Below, in pieces: positions 7,706 through 16,460 of a DNA stretch of 35,000 nucleotides (position 1 is its first letter; each line of letters opens with the position of its first letter). Origin of the DNA: Stramonita haemastoma (lineage: Eukaryota > Mollusca > Gastropoda > Neogastropoda > Muricidae). Position numbers and translations under genes: made by a program. The stretch is from the NCBI GenBank assembly GCA_030674155.1, contig CM060327.1, forward strand, positions 12,679,881 to 12,714,880, given 5' to 3'. The notes under the pieces are model-generated. The model worked only from the letters and a program-made list of their open reading frames with translations. It had not been told where the DNA came from and did no database searches.

Positions 7706-9144
7706 ATGGATGGATGGATGGGGTGGGGGATAGTGTGTGTAATGGATGTATGTGTGTGTGTGTGGATGGATGGATTTGGGGGTGGGGGGGTTAGTGGGTG
7801 AGTGTGTGTGGGTACACGGTTGTGTGGGATGGGGGTGGAAAGGTGGGGTAATTGTGTGTGTGTTGTGTTGTGTTCATGTTTTATATCATTTTAGCTCTCC
7901 ATGACAGGGCTGTACCAACTGTTGTTGAATAGCTGGGTGTTTGTACAGGCCTGAGAGATACAGACACATGCAGTGTTGTAGTTTGAACAACTCGAACAAT
8001 ATTCTGTAAGATAAATAAGGCTTAGGTCTTTGTGCCAGTCTCCCAACTGAGCCCACAGCATTCTTTGCCGGTAAGCGGCGCTTCAGAAATATAGCACATT
8101 ATGCAAAGGTGCATCAGCTATTTTCATGCGATTTCATTTCCGTTCAGTATCATTTGAAGCATTTTGGGAACTGTTTTGCTTTTATAGTGACAAAACATCG
8201 ACAATACTTCATGTATCATGCTGTTATTTAGGGATTGTCCTTGCTTTCAATGTTATTCAAATTTTGGTGTGAAATTTAACAAACTGTATGTTTACCAATT
8301 GATGCAACATTCACATCACTTCCACAGCACACAAATCCAGCATCATTAGTCAAGAGTGCCAAACTTAGCGCGCCTTTTCCTTCTTACCTAGTCCTAAGTG
8401 TGGTCAGTTGCTGCTATAAATAATAGCACCAGCTATTCCCTACCTGGGCTGTGCTGGGCTGGATTAGTTAGCAGAGCTGAGAGGAGCTGAAAGTAAAGAG
8501 AAACTCACAGCTGTGCTTCCATCTAGTGGATCGGTGGTCTAGAGGTAACACGCCTGTTTAGAAAGCGAAAAGTTCGGGTTGGAGTGTGTGGTGGTTTGAA
8601 TCCCGTTTGGGCCCCAAAATTTTTCCTCATCCATTAGACCATGAGTGGTGGTCTGGGCTCTAGTTTTTCAGATGGGATGATAAACCGAGGTCCCATGTGT
8701 TACACATCATTATTTAGCACACGTTAAAGATCCCACGGCAACAAGAGGGTTGTCCCTGGCAAAATTCTGTAGAAAAAAAGCCACTCTGATAGGGAAACAA
8801 AATACAATTGCAGACAGGTAAAAGAAAGAAAAAATAATGGGTAGGCACTGCACTTGTGGCGACACGCTCTCCCTAGAGAGAGCAGCCCCGAATTTAACGC
8901 AGAGAAATCTGCTGTGACTTAAAGTGGTAACAAATAATAATGATAAAATAAATAATAATAAAAAATAAATAATAATAATCTATTCTGTGTAGGTGAGCGC
9001 CGCATGGTCCCTCAACTGTGTGAGGTGAATTTCTGCCCGGACTGTGACCGCGCCTGCAAGTACCACCCCTTCTTCGTAAATGATGTCTTCAGCACTCTCT
9101 TTCTGGACGACACGGAGGGCAAACATGTGGAGCTTCTCTCCTGA
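2838..9144 (+). CDS. TTLL12: TTLL12-like gene, 3' part: five spliced coding exons (gene span)
   Basis: Join of 2838-2989, 4311-4389, 5243-5311, 6911-7050 and 8993-9144, all with GT-AG introns and compatible phases. The protein is the C-terminal part of tubulin-tyrosine-ligase-like protein 12, matching the family through CKYVEDPVLF, YVYKVFWLRFAN, EYEKHFTVMNY, SRAIYAVDLLLKWD and the terminal EVNFCPDCDRACKYHP block. TTLL12 combines an N-terminal SET-like region with a TTL (ATP-grasp) domain. The human protein is cytoplasmic and has been linked to tubulin detyrosination, histone H4K20 methylation and damping of RIG-I/MAVS signalling, and its ligase activity is doubtful. Only the second half of the TTL domain is here; earlier exons lie left of the window. 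One exon carries an apparent 1-nt frameshift (6962-6970). Family assignment rests on remembered similarity, not a search. Confidence 0.9.
2981..3078. repeat. 50-bp tandem duplication of the exon-a donor, with (ATT)n
   Basis: cgccaacgtgtgagtgaatt followed by (att)n and catcatt occurs at 2981 and again at 3031. The copy includes the last nine coding bases of exon a and the GTGAGT donor. The copies differ by one ATT unit. Confidence 0.95.
3449..3697. mobile_element. TTAA-flanked MITE (piggyBac-like), 249 bp
   Basis: TTAA at 3445-3448 and 3698-3701 flank an element starting CCCTTTCAGTACAGTAAG and ending ACTCAGTACTGTAAGGG. The ends are imperfect inverted repeats (CCCTT.CAGTAC). TTAA target duplication and CCC...GGG termini are the piggyBac pattern. 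No transposase inside. Confidence 0.7.
3720..3960. repeat. Dispersed repeat, inverted relative to 10850-11090
   Basis: The reverse complement of this segment aligns with 10900-11045 (shared ggccctgcac, gggtcact, gttcag.ggtgcctgtt, gcaggac.*caccaaa, ccccctac). An interspersed repeat of unknown class; a short minus-strand frame across it is not convincing as a gene. Confidence 0.6.
3985..4165. repeat. Dispersed repeat, direct copy of 8325-8515
   Basis: Both carry cagcrcacaaatccagcat, cagtcaag, taagtgtggtcagtt, gcaccagct and gctgagaggagctgaaagt followed by acagctgtg, in the same order and orientation. Class unknown. Confidence 0.65.
4311..4389 (+). CDS. TTLL12: TTLL12 exon b
   Basis: Acceptor tgtatttcag at 4301-4310; donor GTAGGT at 4390, which runs straight into a (GT)n tract. 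It completes the split Val codon and encodes 26 residues, AYSLDNFEEYEKHFTVMNYI through ELKQ, leaving phase 0. The EYEKHFTVMNY block is diagnostic of TTLL12, being near identical to the vertebrate protein. Confidence 0.92.
4394..4450. repeat. (GT)n microsatellite at the exon-b donor
   Basis: About 28 GT units beginning five bases inside the intron, so the transcript has a UG tract abutting the 5' splice site. Confidence 0.97.
4697..4966 (-). mobile_element. SINE-like repeat with 5S-rRNA-like core
   Basis: On the minus strand, the complement of about 4876-4963 reads AAGCTAAGGTTAAGCAGCAT ... GTTGGATGGGTGATCG. Apart from a 6-nt insertion this matches the 5S rRNA internal promoter region AGCTAAGCAGG...TTGGATGGGAGACCG, with the same 30-nt spacing between box A and box C. 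A second copy lies at 14020-14262. Copy number and unrelated flanks suggest a 5S-derived (SINE3-type) element; no 5S gene is intact here. Confidence 0.6.
4976..5242. repeat. ~97-bp higher-order array copying the exon-c acceptor
   Basis: Three units starting at 4981, 5077 and 5176 (periods 96 and 99). Each has three ~30-nt subunits: ttacagACTTACTATGGTGA, gagATTCACTATGATGA and ttacagGTTCACTATGATGA. The last subunit of the third unit is the genuine acceptor and exon start at 5243 (GTTCACTATGACGAG). Confidence 0.93.
5243..5311 (+). CDS. TTLL12: TTLL12 exon c
   Basis: Acceptor gtttacag ending at 5242; donor GTGAGC from 5312. It encodes 23 residues, VHYDEFIPMFEEQYPDFQWS through TLE, in phase 0-0. 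It aligns with the family segment HCEEFIPEFEKQYPEFPW. The acceptor and exon start are the terminal unit of a tandem array (4976-5242) that contains imperfect copies of the same boundary. Confidence 0.92.
5375..5684. mobile_element. TTAA-flanked MITE (piggyBac-like), copy 1, 310 bp
   Basis: TTAA at 5371-5374 and 5685-5688. Starts CCCTGTTAGTCCCGAACC, ends GAATGCAAGAAGG. About 310 bp, closely similar along its length to 14664-14972 (shared tccatcacgcagtgac, taattatagctgctggtatg, ggaggaaaaggccagc). Overlapping reading frames are not genes. Confidence 0.8.
5855..6152 (-). mobile_element. tRNA-derived SINE, family A, with 10-bp TSD
   Basis: Flanked by ATGATGCATG at 5845-5854 and 6153-6162. The minus strand begins with a tRNA-like head (GTAGTCTAGTGGTTAGGGCG A box; GGTTCGATCCC B box at the complement of 6083-6093), followed by a body and short A-rich tail. 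A second copy is at 7110-7403. It lies antisense in a TTLL12 intron. Confidence 0.9.
6200..6790 (-). pseudogene. Possible piggyBac-type transposase 5' remnant
   Basis: The minus strand has an ATG (complement 6481-6483) and a 34-residue frame ending at a stop at 6379-6381. The same frame then resumes with an acidic Ser/Asp/Glu-rich stretch (DDNISNESDTESHED). Short N termini followed by S/D/E-rich acidic segments are typical of piggyBac transposases. A TTAA sits at 6787-6790 next to CTCATTGGCGC, a possible terminus. No catalytic DDD domain is present, and the other end was not located. Tentative. Confidence 0.35.
6911..7050 (+). CDS. TTLL12: TTLL12 exon d with apparent 1-nt frameshift
   Basis: Acceptor tgtgtgtcag at 6901-6910; donor GTCAGT at 7051. 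The first part reads GSIFKMLREVFEGGGVS and the second part reads PPPQGIAHSPQSRAIYAVDL followed by LLKWDKAPN, each matching TTLL12 but in different frames. The switch falls in a run of nine C at 6962-6970. Entry phase 0 and exit phase 1 require a length of 3n+1, but the exon is 140 nt (3n+2), so exactly one base is extra. A run of eight C would keep the frame. Either this is a homopolymer error in the assembly or a real null or pseudogene allele. The sequence alone cannot decide, but conservation on both sides favours an error or a recent event. Confidence 0.85.
7061..7096. repeat. (TG)n plus G17 tract after the exon-d donor
   Basis: Ten TG units and then a run of G (7080-7096), starting ten bases into the intron. 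Confidence 0.95.
7110..7403 (-). mobile_element. tRNA-derived SINE, family A, with 13-bp TSD
   Basis: Perfect target duplication TTGTAGGTGAGAT at 7097-7109 and 7404-7416. Body nearly identical to 5855-6152, with A and B boxes on the minus strand. The long intact TSD and low divergence imply a recent insertion. Confidence 0.92.
7421..7870. repeat. G/T-rich degenerate minisatellite
   Basis: About 450 bp of TGTGTG, GGGGTGGG and GGATGGATGG motifs on the plus strand, almost free of C. Many runs of three or more G could form G-quadruplexes in the TTLL12 pre-mRNA. The long open frames here are low-complexity artefacts. Confidence 0.9.
7871..8324. other. Intron sequence, no recognised feature
   Basis: Mixed-composition DNA without repeats, long open frames or splice-flanked conserved coding segments that could be recognised. 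Confidence 0.5.
8325..8515. repeat. Dispersed repeat, second copy of 3985-4165
   Basis: Direct-orientation copy of the 3985-4165 segment, immediately upstream of the family C SINE. Confidence 0.6.
8526..8935 (+). mobile_element. tRNA-derived SINE, family C, ~400 bp
   Basis: tRNA-like head (TGGTCTAGAGGTAACACGCC A box; GGTTTGAATCCC B box near 8593-8604). Body with a conserved middle: gatcccacggcaacaagagg, tggcaaaattctgtagaaaa, and a hairpin GCTCTCCCTAGAGAGAGC, then cagagaaatctgctgtgact and an AAT-rich tail. An inverted copy is at 30001-30363 and an old copy at 13195-13510. It ends about 60 bp before the exon-e acceptor. Confidence 0.85.
8993..9144 (+). CDS. TTLL12: TTLL12 terminal coding exon e
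   Basis: Acceptor ttctgtgtag ending at 8992. With the last G of exon d it makes Gly, then encodes ERRMVPQLCEVNFCPDCDRA followed by CKYHPFFVNDVFSTLFLDD and a short tail ending HVELLS, stop TGA at 9142-9144. The E-V-N triad is the TTL/ATP-grasp position whose Glu and Asn normally hold Mg-ATP. It is preserved here, followed by the TTLL12-type PDCxRACxYHP block. Length and ending match the family C terminus. Confidence 0.93.
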
Positions 9145-9400
9145 CCAGTTAGTTAAGTGTGATGCTCCCTCCCACACCTTTTTTTTTGGTTTGTTTTGAG
9201 CCATATTGGCTTCCTACAGGAGAGAAGACTTTTGACATGAGATGTTCTTCGCTATGTGAATGTGAGCAGTACATTTCCTGATCCAGCTCCTGTGAGCAAA
9301 GTGTTGTCTTAGTTTTTCTGATTGTTATGGTAAAAACTAACAGGAAAGTGACTCCAAATAAATAAGAATTAAACAGTGTGATAAGTGAACACCTTTTTGG
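9145..9400 (+). other. TTLL12: TTLL12 3' UTR (proximal)
   Basis: Non-repetitive sequence following the stop codon. A canonical poly(A) hexamer AATAAA lies at 9357-9362 and a long (GT)n tract from about 9407 could act as the GU-rich downstream element. Longer UTR forms are possible: other AATAAA hexamers on this strand occur at 11639-11644 and 13089-13094, the latter followed by T/GT-rich DNA. Transcript ends cannot be fixed from sequence. Confidence 0.55.
9357..9362 (+). terminator. Candidate TTLL12 poly(A) signal
   Basis: AATAAA about 213 nt after the stop codon, 45-100 nt before a (GT)n run. Hexamer and GU-rich context are seen; use as the cleavage signal is inferred. Confidence 0.5.
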
Positions 9401-9405
9401 TAACG

Positions 9406-9406
<1 letters not shown>

Positions 9407-9459
<53 letters not shown>
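9407..9459. repeat. (GT)n microsatellite
   Basis: About 26 GT units directly downstream of the candidate TTLL12 poly(A) signal. Confidence 0.97.
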
Positions 9460-9463
<4 letters not shown>

Positions 9464-9569
9464 GATTTGGGAATGTTATGCCACTGAAATAATGTGTCCA
9501 TATTAACATGTAACTGAAATGTCTGCACACTTACATACACATACAGAACATGCATACTCTCTTTCTCGC

Positions 9570-9712
9570 ACACACACACACACACACCACACACTTACAC
9601 ACACACACACTTACACACACACACTTACACACACATGCACACACTTACTTACACTCACACACTTACTTACACACACCCCAAACACTTACACACACACACT
9701 CACTCTCTCTCA
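9570..9712. repeat. (CA)n with CACTTACACA units
   Basis: CA repeats interrupted regularly by cacttac. The His/Thr-rich open frames over it are artefacts. Confidence 0.93.
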
Positions 9713-9719
9713 CGCAGAT

Positions 9720-10800
9720 CACAAAACCCAGATGATATCGCAACTTTATTCTCAGTGCTTTTTTTTTGTTTTTTTTTCTCTGACCAAACACATAACATCC
9801 GTGTGGTTTGATGACTGGGCCACAAACGTTAATACTCTAACCATTTTATTTGTGTAAAACGTTTCCTCTAGAGTTAGGAGGTACATACATACATGTACAT
9901 GGAGTTGGATAATGGACACACACAACACGTATCGGCCAGCCATCAATGTACATATACATGTATCTATTTACATTTGTACAGACAACATGGTTATCGATAT
10001 GGACTGGATGTTGTTTTTCTTTTCCATTAAGTAGTTTTGTTAACAGTCTCCGCTGTTTATGGTGTGTGTGTGTGTGCGAACTGCTGTTTCTTGATTTTAA
10101 AAAAGTTTTTACCCTTAATTTTTTTTGGTTTGGGTTTTCAGTTTTTTTTTTGGTTATAAAAAAACTTATCATGTGGATTTTTCGTCCTGAAGTAATGTAC
10201 TGAAAAAGTTGACGTAGCTTCCCTTGTCACAATTTTATGACAATCTTCCTTAATTTTTTTTTCTGCTGTAAACAAAAAGCTTTTGCACAGGTCGTTATGT
10301 TTAAAAATTGCTGTTATTTTCTCATTATTATCTTCATTTTTCACACCATTTTCATTATTGTTGTTATCATTAATATTATCATTAGTAGTAACGGTATATA
10401 GATTCCATACATTATTATTATTAGTTGTAGTGGTAGTAGCAACTGTGGTATACCAACCATATGTAAAGTCCAAATCCTTATACGTTCAGTGATGACAGAA
10501 CTGCATTGTATTTTTTTTGGGGGGGAGAGTTTTAAAAAATGCATATCTTTGATACTCAATGTATGAATAGAAAGATAATGTAGAACATGCATCTCTCTTT
10601 AAGCTGGCAGGCCCAGCTAAAATGGGAACATTTTGTTTTAATTTTCATATCTGAAGTAATATTGAAGTCCATCCTTCAGATCTGACAGAAGTGTGCAGCA
10701 AGGATATCACATCAGGCAGAAAATACTGTCTAGTGTCCAAGCTTCATTTTTTTTTTTGGTGCCTTATCTTCTGTGATGTTCCCTTCTTGTTGTACCCATG
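9720..10800. other. Intergenic, A/T-rich, no gene seen
   Basis: Non-coding sequence with short T runs and ATT/ATC microsatellite-like patches at 10320-10440. It could be part of a long TTLL12 3' UTR. No conserved frame recognised. Confidence 0.5.
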
Positions 10801-10814
10801 CTGCTCATTTCAAT

Positions 10815-10834
10815 CCCCCCCCCCCCCCCCCCCC
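10815..10834. repeat. Poly(C) tract, 20 bases
   Basis: Uninterrupted C20 at 10815-10834. Confidence 0.95.
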
Positions 10835-10849
10835 TCCCAGCCATACCCA

Positions 10850-11090
10850 GATTCGTCATGTCTCATTCCCAGGATCGGAAGTTCACAGGGAGCCCATCAA
10901 TATCAGGCCACCATGGATCCACCAGAAAGAGGGGCCCTGCACTACTCTGGGTCACTTTGGTGGTGTTCAGTGGTGCCTGTTCTGAGCTAACATACGCAGG
11001 ACACCACCTACTAAGCCCCCTACTAAAGACAGTATTAGCTCAGTCACAGCCAGACTGAGTGAGTTGCACACCCAAGGTTGCGACCACCAC
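10850..11090. repeat. Dispersed repeat, inverted copy of 3720-3960
   Basis: Aligns with the reverse complement of 3775-3925. The pair is about 7 kb apart and could pair as an inverted repeat in a readthrough transcript. Confidence 0.6.
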
Positions 11091-12231
11091 AACTTCCCTC
11101 CAATGACCATCCCCTGCGAAAACCTCCAATCAATTCTCCAATCTATTTTTTTTAAAAATGTCATTCTGACACTAAAACCATGAAGCTTTGACACTAGACT
11201 ATTTTTGGCACAGTGTAGTATCCTTGGTGCATATTTCTGCCAAATTTGGAGTGTGTGACTTGAATATCACCAAAGATATAAACATTAAAACAAACTGTTA
11301 TGATTTTAGCAAGGGGCTTCCACCTACTAGTATGCTGGAGGTTTCAGTGATAACTGACAGCAACATTTTTCCATTTGCAGTAATGGTGTTGGTATGTTGC
11401 CATATGCAGACCAACTGGTATCAGCGAAAATTCTTCATAAGCGCTTTGATTTGTTGCTTTACAAGATTCAGAGCGATATGAATTCCATACATCATCATTA
11501 TTATTATTATCATCATCATGATTATTTTCCTAGAGTCACTGTCATATTTCTGCATGCATTATTTTCATTAATTTCCAAAATTTTTTTTAATACTATTTAT
11601 GTGTTCTAATCATTGATTTCATGCACAGATGTTTAATGAATAAAAACAAAAAACCAAAATGAAGAATAAGATGGGAAGGGGAAGCAAATGATACAAGAAC
11701 AGCTAAAGGTGAAATGGCTATGAACACAATCTACATCTATCAGTAATAGTATCACACACCATTGTTTATTCTCTAAGAGAGGACAGAGGTCTTGTACATT
11801 GTCTTTTTTCTGAGCCGTTCCAGTCTGGTCCGATGAAATGAATTGAAAAAAAAAAAGAAAAAAAGAAAAGGTTTGATTATTGAAACAGGTTCACAAGACG
11901 CAGTCCAAAGATTCATAAAACCATATAACAAGAAAATGTTACATGTTAGAAATCTGATATATGCAACAACTCTCTTACACACACACTTTTATAAATTCTT
12001 TTTCTCTCTCCGTCTCTCTCTTCCTCACACACACACACCCCGACACATACGCATGCAAGCACGCACGCATGCAAGCAAGCACACATGTACACAAACACAC
12101 AGAATAATCTTTGACAAGGGTGATAAACTAAAAACCAGAAGAAAACATGAAAGGTTAATCTTGACTTTTTTTGTTTAAGAGACTATCAATAATGATGTCT
12201 TGTGTCTGTATGTATGTCTGCAGATGTTAGG

Positions 12232-12253
12232 ATATATATATATATATATATAT
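12232..12253. repeat. (AT)n microsatellite
   Basis: Eleven AT units. Confidence 0.95.
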
Positions 12254-13088
12254 GAAAAAAAAGAAAAGAAAATGTAACATATTGCATACATGTATTGATC
12301 AACATAGTCACACCATCTAAGCTCTGTCCGTTGCCCAGAAGTGAAGCATTTTCTGCTGTGACAGCATCTGTCAGTGGACAGAAAGCTTGGTAAAAACACA
12401 GAAGAGAGATTCATACATTGTTGAGCACATCGACGTGGCGTTTTGCACACACGAACGATACAGAGCAATGTCGATCAAAAGACACAAACAACAATGCTGA
12501 CCACAATAGCAAATGCCCTACTAACTCATGCACTTGTACACGGAAACAGGGATTGATCCCTGACTCTGAATCCTGAAGTATTGGGTGAAGGCTTCTGTTC
12601 ATTGCTTGTCTTTGATGTCTTGTGGTTCTTACGTTTTGTGGTTGTGATTTGTGGTTGTTATGATTTGTGATTCTTATGTTTTGTGATTGTTATGATTTAT
12701 GGTTATTTGTGGTCCTTGATATCATGTGGTCTTGTTGCTTCTGTTGCTTGTAGTCATCTTCTGCAGTGGTTGCAATGACATACCTGTGTCAGGAGATGGA
12801 TAGATGGATGGATGGATGGAGGCATTTCTTCTGAATAAAGGTTTTACTGTTGATTTACTGTTTAAAAACAACAACAAGTAAGTGTGATGTATGCTTTTAT
12901 TCTCTGGAAAACAGATCATGATGCAATATTGCTGACAGAGCTTCCCTCTGAAACTGAATCACAATGTTATATGCTATCAAGTTTTTATCATTCTGACTTT
13001 TTGTATAGATAAAAGTAATAGAATTGTGAACCAGAAGCAAGATTGTACAGGTCTGGCAGTCTCTCTTGTATTGAACGGATGTTTTTTA

Positions 13089-13094
13089 AATAAA
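13089..13094 (+). terminator. Alternative distal poly(A) signal candidate
   Basis: AATAAA within TTTTTTAAATAAACATG, followed 25-55 nt later by tctgttttctgg and tttgtttgtttgtt. It has a good poly(A)-site context on the TTLL12 strand, but lies 3.9 kb past the stop codon. Confidence 0.25.
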
Positions 13095-13194
13095 CATGTA
13101 CTAAGACATAACAAGTCTGTTTTCTGGCATTTTTTGTTTGTTTGTTAATTTAATTGTGGAAAAAAATACACCAACCCAACGTAAACAGAAATGT

Positions 13195-13510
13195 GAGCCC
13201 CCCTCCCCCATCAGATAAAAAGAAAAAAAGTGATGGAAGTCTTTTGGATGAAACGATAAGCAGAGACCCTGTATGCAATTTTATATTTAGCACAATAAGC
13301 GCAAGTAAGAGAACCCATGGCAGCAAGAGCTGTCTCTGGCAAGATTCTGTCGGAACATCTCCCATGGATAGAGAAACACATATTCATGCAGACAAGACTG
13401 GTAAAAACAAAAACAAATGGATGGCACTGCTCTTATGCTCTACCTGGGCAGAGCAGCCTGAATTTCATGCAGAGAAATCTGATGTGACTGTAAACTGCAG
13501 ACAATGCAAC
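13195..13510 (+). mobile_element. Degenerate family C SINE
   Basis: Diverged relative of 8526-8935: shares cttttggatgaaacgataa, agaacccatggcagcaagag, tggcaagattctgtcg, gggcagagcagcctgaattt and gcagagaaatctgatgtgac in order. The tRNA-like head is lost. The 153-residue open frame across it is fortuitous. Confidence 0.7.
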
Positions 13511-14019
13511 TGGAGAAAAAAACCCCAAACAAACGGTGTAAGGCATGATATATACATTGTTCTGTGGTTCCTGTCATCAGAAAGTCTGTATACAGAACAA
13601 CCAACTTCACTCTGATAATACATGTATGATACAGATGTTACAAGAACAAGTCACACATCATATGTAATATCAATAAAAAATATTAAAGTGTTTTCATCAT
13701 CAGAAACTTCCAAATTGTTATTCTCTTCTTAATCAATATTAATAATTTTTCTCCGAACATGGATTCTGCTCTGCTTATAACTGAAGAATAACCCGTTTTC
13801 TTATCTATGCATCTGGTAGAAGTAATGAATTATCAGTAAATTACCATGAACAACAACAAAAAAATTGTAAACTGGATAAACTCTTCACTATTTAGGTGCT
13901 CTGTGGTAAATTAATTCTTGACAAGTTTCCTCTGAAATCAGTTTTGGTTGAAAACTAAGAAGACATTTACCATCAGTTTCTGTTTTGTTAATTGTCTGTA
14001 ACAAAAGGTTATGTTATTC
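13511..14019. other. Intergenic, A/T-rich, nothing recognised
   Basis: No repeats, conserved frames or RNA genes seen. Confidence 0.5.
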
Positions 14020-14262
14020 ATATAACCTATGTGGTTGTTGGGGAGCAAGGTCTCAGAGACTTCGGCTTCTCTAGGGGACCAGCATTTTGGGGGAAGTGCC
14101 AATATCCTCTCCCTTGCTTCTTTATCTTCCTTGACTCTAAAGAGGGAAGGTACATGTTCACAGCTGGGTGAACTGGGGGACTGTACTGGAAGCCACTCTC
14201 AACACTGCTTAACCTTAGCCTGGCGAGAGCAAATGCTCTGACCACTTAGCTATCCCACCCTC
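14020..14262 (-). mobile_element. Second copy of the SINE-like repeat with 5S-related core
   Basis: Aligned to 4697-4966 (ataacctrtgtggttgt, ggggagcaagg, cagagac, ggcttctctagggg, gggtgaact.ggggactgtac, gcttaaccttagc). The box C part is deleted in this copy. Its minus-strand start GGGATAGCTAAGTGGTCAGA resembles a tRNA A box, suggesting a tRNA/5S composite head. Confidence 0.55.
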
Positions 14263-14663
14263 AACTGTAATCAAACCCTAAACTGTTTTTAAGGAATTAA
14301 GATTAACAAGATGCAGGACTATACCTCAAACAAAATACAGGTGCTACATACAGAGAGATGTATTCAGTTTTTGCAATTGCTTTTTTTTTTTGTTAGCTGG
14401 CTCATGTCAAATAATGTTTACAATTTTGCTAATCGGATTTTACAGTACTATGAAGAATAGAGTAGAAAATATGCATTGAATGTTCATATTGTTCCAACGT
14501 TTACCACAAATATTTTACTGAAAAAAAAATATTGGATTCCATACACAGAGTTACACTCCCCTCCCTCCCTGCTGAGATCACCATCCCTTCCATTCCCTAT
14601 AAATTTTGGAGGTTAGAAAAACACCAAAAAGATGACATTTGATTGGACTTCTCCCTTAATTAA

Positions 14664-14972
14664 CCCTCTTAGTCCCAACCCGGGATTTGTCGGGATTAAA
14701 AATTCCCTCTCTTGAAACCCGATCCGGGATTTGCTGAGATTTATACACAATAGTTTTCCATCACGCAGTGACTTCACCGATCGCTACCACATGCCGAAGC
14801 TCTATCAGGCCACATGCACAAAGCCTGTGGTGAGAACCTGGAAGTAATTATAGCTGCTGGTATGTACTTAGAAGGAGGAAAAGGCCAGCCAGCATGTGTG
14901 CCTGACCTGATTTCGTGATGGAGTGCGAAATCTAGGGGCAATTTGTGTTCAGAGAATCCGAATGCAAGAGGG
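14664..14972. mobile_element. TTAA-flanked MITE (piggyBac-like), copy 2, 309 bp
   Basis: TTAA at 14660-14663 and 14973-14976. Starts CCCTCTTAGTCCC and ends GCAAGAGGG, so the outer seven bases are perfect inverted repeats (CCCTCTT/AAGAGGG). Same family and orientation as 5375-5684. Confidence 0.85.
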
Positions 14973-15048
14973 TTAACGAGGGTAAGCTCTAGGGAGAGTG
15001 GTTGGGGCACTGCACTGCACTGCAGTGAAGCTGTCCGGCAGCCGTGTG

Positions 15049-15138
15049 TTGTGACCACACCTGGCCAAGCCTGTCCCGTTGTGACCACACCTGGCCAAGC
15101 CTGTCCTGTTGGGACCACACCTGGCCAAGCCTGTCCCT
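15049..15138. repeat. 30-bp tandem repeat, 3 copies
   Basis: gttgtgaccacacctggcca + agcctgtccc three times with two to three differences. The unit is a multiple of 3, hence open frames on both strands; no known protein. Confidence 0.93.
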
Positions 15139-15607
15139 TCTCTGTCAGAGCAGGCTGCATCCATGCCACCGGCCATAGTTGGCCTGTCCTTCTCCACGAA
15201 TGTGGTGAGTTGTAAGGTATGCTGTGCAAGATGCTATGCAGTAGGTCACCCTGGGGACTCTGGTCCATAGTCTTACTGCAGGAGTGTCAGGGGAGTGGAG
15301 TGGAGTGGAGTCTTATTTATTTTTTCAAAAATTATTTTTTTGAGGGGAGTGGAGTCAGTACCTATGTCAGTCAACTCCAGGGGGAAAAGCCCCCTTGAAC
15401 AGACATACCAGCTCCTCTGTGGCGATACCAGGGCCCTGTCAGTATAAATAGCATCCCCACCAACTGGAAATTCTGTTGCTAGGAAATCCCTTTTTTTCTA
15501 CCATCTCTTTTTTTCTGCTTTTTTTCTTTCTTTTTTCTTCCTGTCACCACCACCTTCTTGTCTTTTTCTTGCTTCTTGGTCCATCCTCCTGCTGCCTTTT
15601 TCCCCCC

Positions 15608-15785
15608 AGAAAGACTTTTAAAAAATAATGACTGTCTCCCACGCCAAAGTCGGATGCGCTGGGCCTGACTGGTCAGGTGCTTAATGGCTGCGAAACACAT
15701 TTTTGCTCATATGACGGACAACAACAGTTGCTGTCTGAATTTTGATAAAGAAGAAACTTCAGAAGAGAATGTAAGCTGCGCTCAC
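15608..15785. repeat. Dispersed repeat, direct copy at 33893-34017
   Basis: Shares cagaaagactt.*aaa, gtc/ctcc..c.c.aag, gcgctgggcctgact and gctgtctga.attt.gat.a with 33893-34017. Confidence 0.6.
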
Positions 15786-16380
15786 TTACTTACTTAGGCC
15801 CATCACTCCCCCTGGAGCATAGGCCACCGACATCAATCAGCCAGAGTCCTCTGTCCTGGGCTATTCTCTCCAGTTGTCTCCAGGTATATCCCATAAGCTG
15901 TGCTCACAGTGACTCCGTTTTTTGTCTACACTGTGGGTCAACAGTGGCCACTGGGTGTTTTTGCTCCTTGATAGGTGAACGGTCTAGTTTCAATGAATCT
16001 GTCATTATAATGCAAGTCAACAGTCCTTCCCAGTTTAAGACTCAACAATTTAAAGTAGTGCAGAAATGTGCTTCTCCATACCACGAATACTGCTGAAATG
16101 CGAAAGCAGTATTAAAAAAAAAAAAAGCACATACTGCTAATTTTTTTTTTTTTAAACAGGTTTTAGACATAAACATTTTTTGCTAAATAAAAATACTTTC
16201 ATTACTGAACATGCCCCCCTCCCCCCCATAAAAAAAACTTCAAAGAACCAGGACTTAATTAGCTTTCCTTTTTGTGAATTATCCTTGTAGAATTGAACAA
16301 TTTTTGATTAATCTTATATAACAATTATCACGTTAATTTTTGTTCAATTTTCCCCATCCAGATTTGACAAAACATCCATA
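15786..16380. other. Intergenic; possible old repeat, no gene
   Basis: 15795-15900 (cccatcactccccctggagc and following) resembles an interspersed repeat fragment but has no partner in this window. The remainder is A/T-rich with A and T runs around 16113-16155. Confidence 0.35.
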
Positions 16381-16381
16381 C

Positions 16382-16383
16382 TC

Positions 16384-16445
<62 letters not shown>

Positions 16446-16460
16446 CACACACACACACAC
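16382..16460. repeat. (CT)n-(CA)n compound microsatellite
   Basis: About 28 CT units with one interruption, then eight CA units. Confidence 0.95.

Larger units (their letters stand above)
11100..13190. other. Intergenic, no gene seen
   Basis: Contains (TCA/TTA)n near 11490-11525, CA/CG-rich patches at 12020-12100, (AT)n at 12232-12253, a degenerate ttgtgattgttatga repeat at 12620-12720 and (GGAT)n at 12797-12820. No recognisable protein in any frame. Confidence 0.5.

Noticed and set aside
13154..13615. 153-residue plus-strand open frame
   Set aside because: Coincides with a degenerate family C SINE; no conserved protein.
14774..15268. 164-residue minus-strand open frame
   Set aside because: Overlaps a MITE at one end and a 30-bp tandem repeat in the middle; no recognisable domain.
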